DNA from: CAZAJT01 sp964485585
GTDB lineage: Bacteria; Patescibacteriota; Microgenomatia; UBA1406; GWC2-37-13
Direction: 5' to 3'
Length of the DNA: 12,529 nucleotides
Assembly: GCA_964485585.1 (NCBI GenBank)
Contig: CAZAJT010000030.1
Coordinates: 1 to 12,529, forward strand
The translations under genes were made by a program, and so were the position numbers. Shown here in pieces: positions 11,409-12,529 of this stretch. The notes under the pieces are model-generated. The model was not told where the DNA came from, did no database searches, and saw only the letters and a list, made by a program, of their open reading frames with translations. Position 1 is the stretch's first letter. Every line of letters starts with the position of its first letter.

Positions 11409-11550
11409 GGTTTCTGTTTCTCCTTTTTGTTCTGAACAACAGTCTGTAAAAGTACGTGACCTTTGCGCTGATACATTCAGCCATTGATTGTAAACGCAAC
11501 GATCAGATGAGTCCTATAGTGTACTATTTTTTTAGAAGATACGCAACTCC

Positions 11551-11559
11551 TGCTATAAT
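11551..11559 (+). promoter_or_regulatory. Extended -10 promoter of the GH18-like gene
   Basis: TGCTATAAT, ending 7 bases before the ATG at 11567; the same 9-mer as at the NUDIX and 7258 genes. Confidence 0.75.
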
Positions 11560-11566
11560 ACATAGA

Positions 11567-12529
11567 ATGCGGTTTATTTTTTTTCTCCTTTTTTGTGCAG
11601 CGCTTCTTGTTGCAGTATACTGGAGGACTCAACAAGTACCACAGAGTAATATTCGTATTACCCCTACGCTATTACCCACAACAATCATCCAGCCAACCAT
11701 ACTGTCGCAGAAAACAACATCGATATTTGTTACTCACTGGACTGACTGGTCAGATTCTTTAGAGCTCGATTCATATGATCGGATCATTTATTTTGGCATT
11801 GTGCCTACGAGGCAAGGGATTAATAAATATGAACCAGGCTATACCAATCTCAAAAAGTTCACTAATAGTGTCAGGGCTCCAGGACAAAAACTTCTCACTG
11901 TACGTATGGTTGAGCGAGAAGAAGATACCGAGATTGTCAAAGATAAAAAAAGTTGGGAGAAGATTGTGAGCGATACACTAGCCACTGCAAAAGATTACGG
12001 TTTTAGCGGCATAGTCCTCGATCTTGAGATTAGGGCTTTGCCGTTTGAAGATCTTGTTGAAGATGTCAACGGGTTTGTTAAATATTTTTATACCCGCATC
12101 AAAGATGCCGGACTTACGTTTGCGATTACCATCTATGGCGATACCTTTTATCGCAAGCGGCCCTATGATATTAATTTTCTTGCTCAAGTAAGCGATGAGA
12201 TTATGGTGATGGGCTATGACATCCATAAAGCAGCAGGCGAGCCAGGACCAAACTTTCCGCTGCGTGGAAAGGAAAAATATGACTATGACATAGTATCGTT
12301 CTTTCAGGATCTCGGCGCTATTCCTCCTCAGAAGCTATCGTGGATCTTCGGGATGTATGGCTATGATTGGGTAGTGGATGAGAAAAAGCGACCGATCAGA
12401 CAGGCGAAGCCGTTAAGCTACGCGGAGATTAAGAAACAGTTTATCGATGTATGCGAATGGAAAAACTGTGTTGTGTTGAGAAATGATGTTGTTACCGAAA
12501 CAGAAGTAAATTACATTGACCAGAATCAG
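11567..12529 (+). CDS. GH18-like secreted glycoside hydrolase, 3' end outside the window
   Basis: An open frame of 321 codons that runs off the right edge, so the C-terminus is missing. It begins with a hydrophobic signal or anchor (MRFIFFLLFCAALLVAVYW), then a Thr/Pro/Ile-rich linker (28-47). From about residue 51 it follows a GH18 (chitinase/YaaH-like) barrel: SIFVTHWTDWSDS, IIYFGIVP, a strand ending in GFSGIVLDLE (145-154), FAITIYGDTF (185-194), IMVMGYDIH (212-220) and LSWIFGMYGYDW. Asp152 and Glu154 fit the DxE end of the GH18 active-site motif, with Glu154 the presumed acid, and MGYD fits the conserved M-x-Y-D region. Earlier acidic positions of the full DxxDxDxE motif are missing, as in spore-type and catalytically weak relatives. 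A role in cutting or binding cell-surface glycans is plausible. The start is fixed by the adjacent -10 box. Confidence 0.85.
   Translation, partial: MRFIFFLLFCAALLVAVYWRTQQVPQSNIRITPTLLPTTIIQPTILSQKTTSIFVTHWTDWSDSLELDSYDRIIYFGIVPTRQGINKYEPGYTNLKKFTNSVRAPGQKLLTVRMVEREEDTEIVKDKKSWEKIVSDTLATAKDYGFSGIVLDLEIRALPFEDLVEDVNGFVKYFYTRIKDAGLTFAITIYGDTFYRKRPYDINFLAQVSDEIMVMGYDIHKAAGEPGPNFPLRGKEKYDYDIVSFFQDLGAIPPQKLSWIFGMYGYDWVVDEKKRPIRQAKPLSYAEIKKQFIDVCEWKNCVVLRNDVVTETEVNYIDQNQ

Noticed and set aside
11176..11499. Overlapping minus-strand frames extending beyond the 11408 start.
   Set aside because: They lie in other frames from the SD-supported gene and have Arg/Ser-rich composition typical of shadow frames.

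Overview
The window is a compact stretch of bacterial chromosome with 16 supported protein genes and no rRNA, tRNA, CRISPR array or recognisable transposase. Recognisable functions are housekeeping (cis-prenyltransferase of the UppS type, alanine dehydrogenase, transaldolase, NUDIX hydrolase, glutaredoxin). The rest are small secreted, lipoprotein, membrane or unrecognised proteins. The small unknown genes, frequent leaderless starts, abundant short intergenic repeats, and secreted proteins with Thr/Pro linkers or an NBR1-type Ig domain suggest an uncultivated Patescibacteria (CPR) bacterium, perhaps Microgenomates. That placement is an inference. TGA acts as a stop at several gene ends, so a code that reads UGA as glycine is not indicated.

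Layout. 1-815: a ClpX-type zinc-finger protein with an RNA polymerase alpha-CTD-like tail, in its own hairpin-bounded unit. 814-2904: a NUDIX gene diverging from a two-gene operon (unknown protein, then a five-helix membrane protein). 2905-3172: a non-coding stretch with triloop palindromes, a promoter, a terminator and a switch-like set of competing hairpins. 3173-4557: two exported proteins, each with a Shine-Dalgarno (SD) start and a strong 3' hairpin. 4549-5403: a small membrane ORF and a hydrophobic unknown. 5476-6267: uppS. 6268-6691: no confident gene, but repeats. 6692-7808: two divergent unknowns. 7816-10642: glutaredoxin/ald divergent pair, with ald convergent on transaldolase. 10643-10955: repeats only. 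10956-11408: unknown SD-led gene. 11567-end: N-terminal 321 codons of a GH18-like secreted protein, running off the window.

Two gene-start styles are mixed here. Seven genes have a -10 box ending only 6-8 bases before the start codon, so they are probably leaderless; three more have the -10 box 11-15 bases upstream. Four genes (128, 3173, 4019, 11408) instead have a clear SD sequence and a private GC-rich hairpin with a 14-27 base loop downstream.

The most unusual content is non-coding: five arrays of degenerate 7-bp tandem repeats (type GATCTAR or AAATCTN) in intergenic DNA and across gene ends; a set of short palindromes that nearly all have a 3-base loop; and a leader upstream of 3173 in which one A-rich arm can pair with either of two identical T-rich partners. 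None of these roles is proven by sequence alone.
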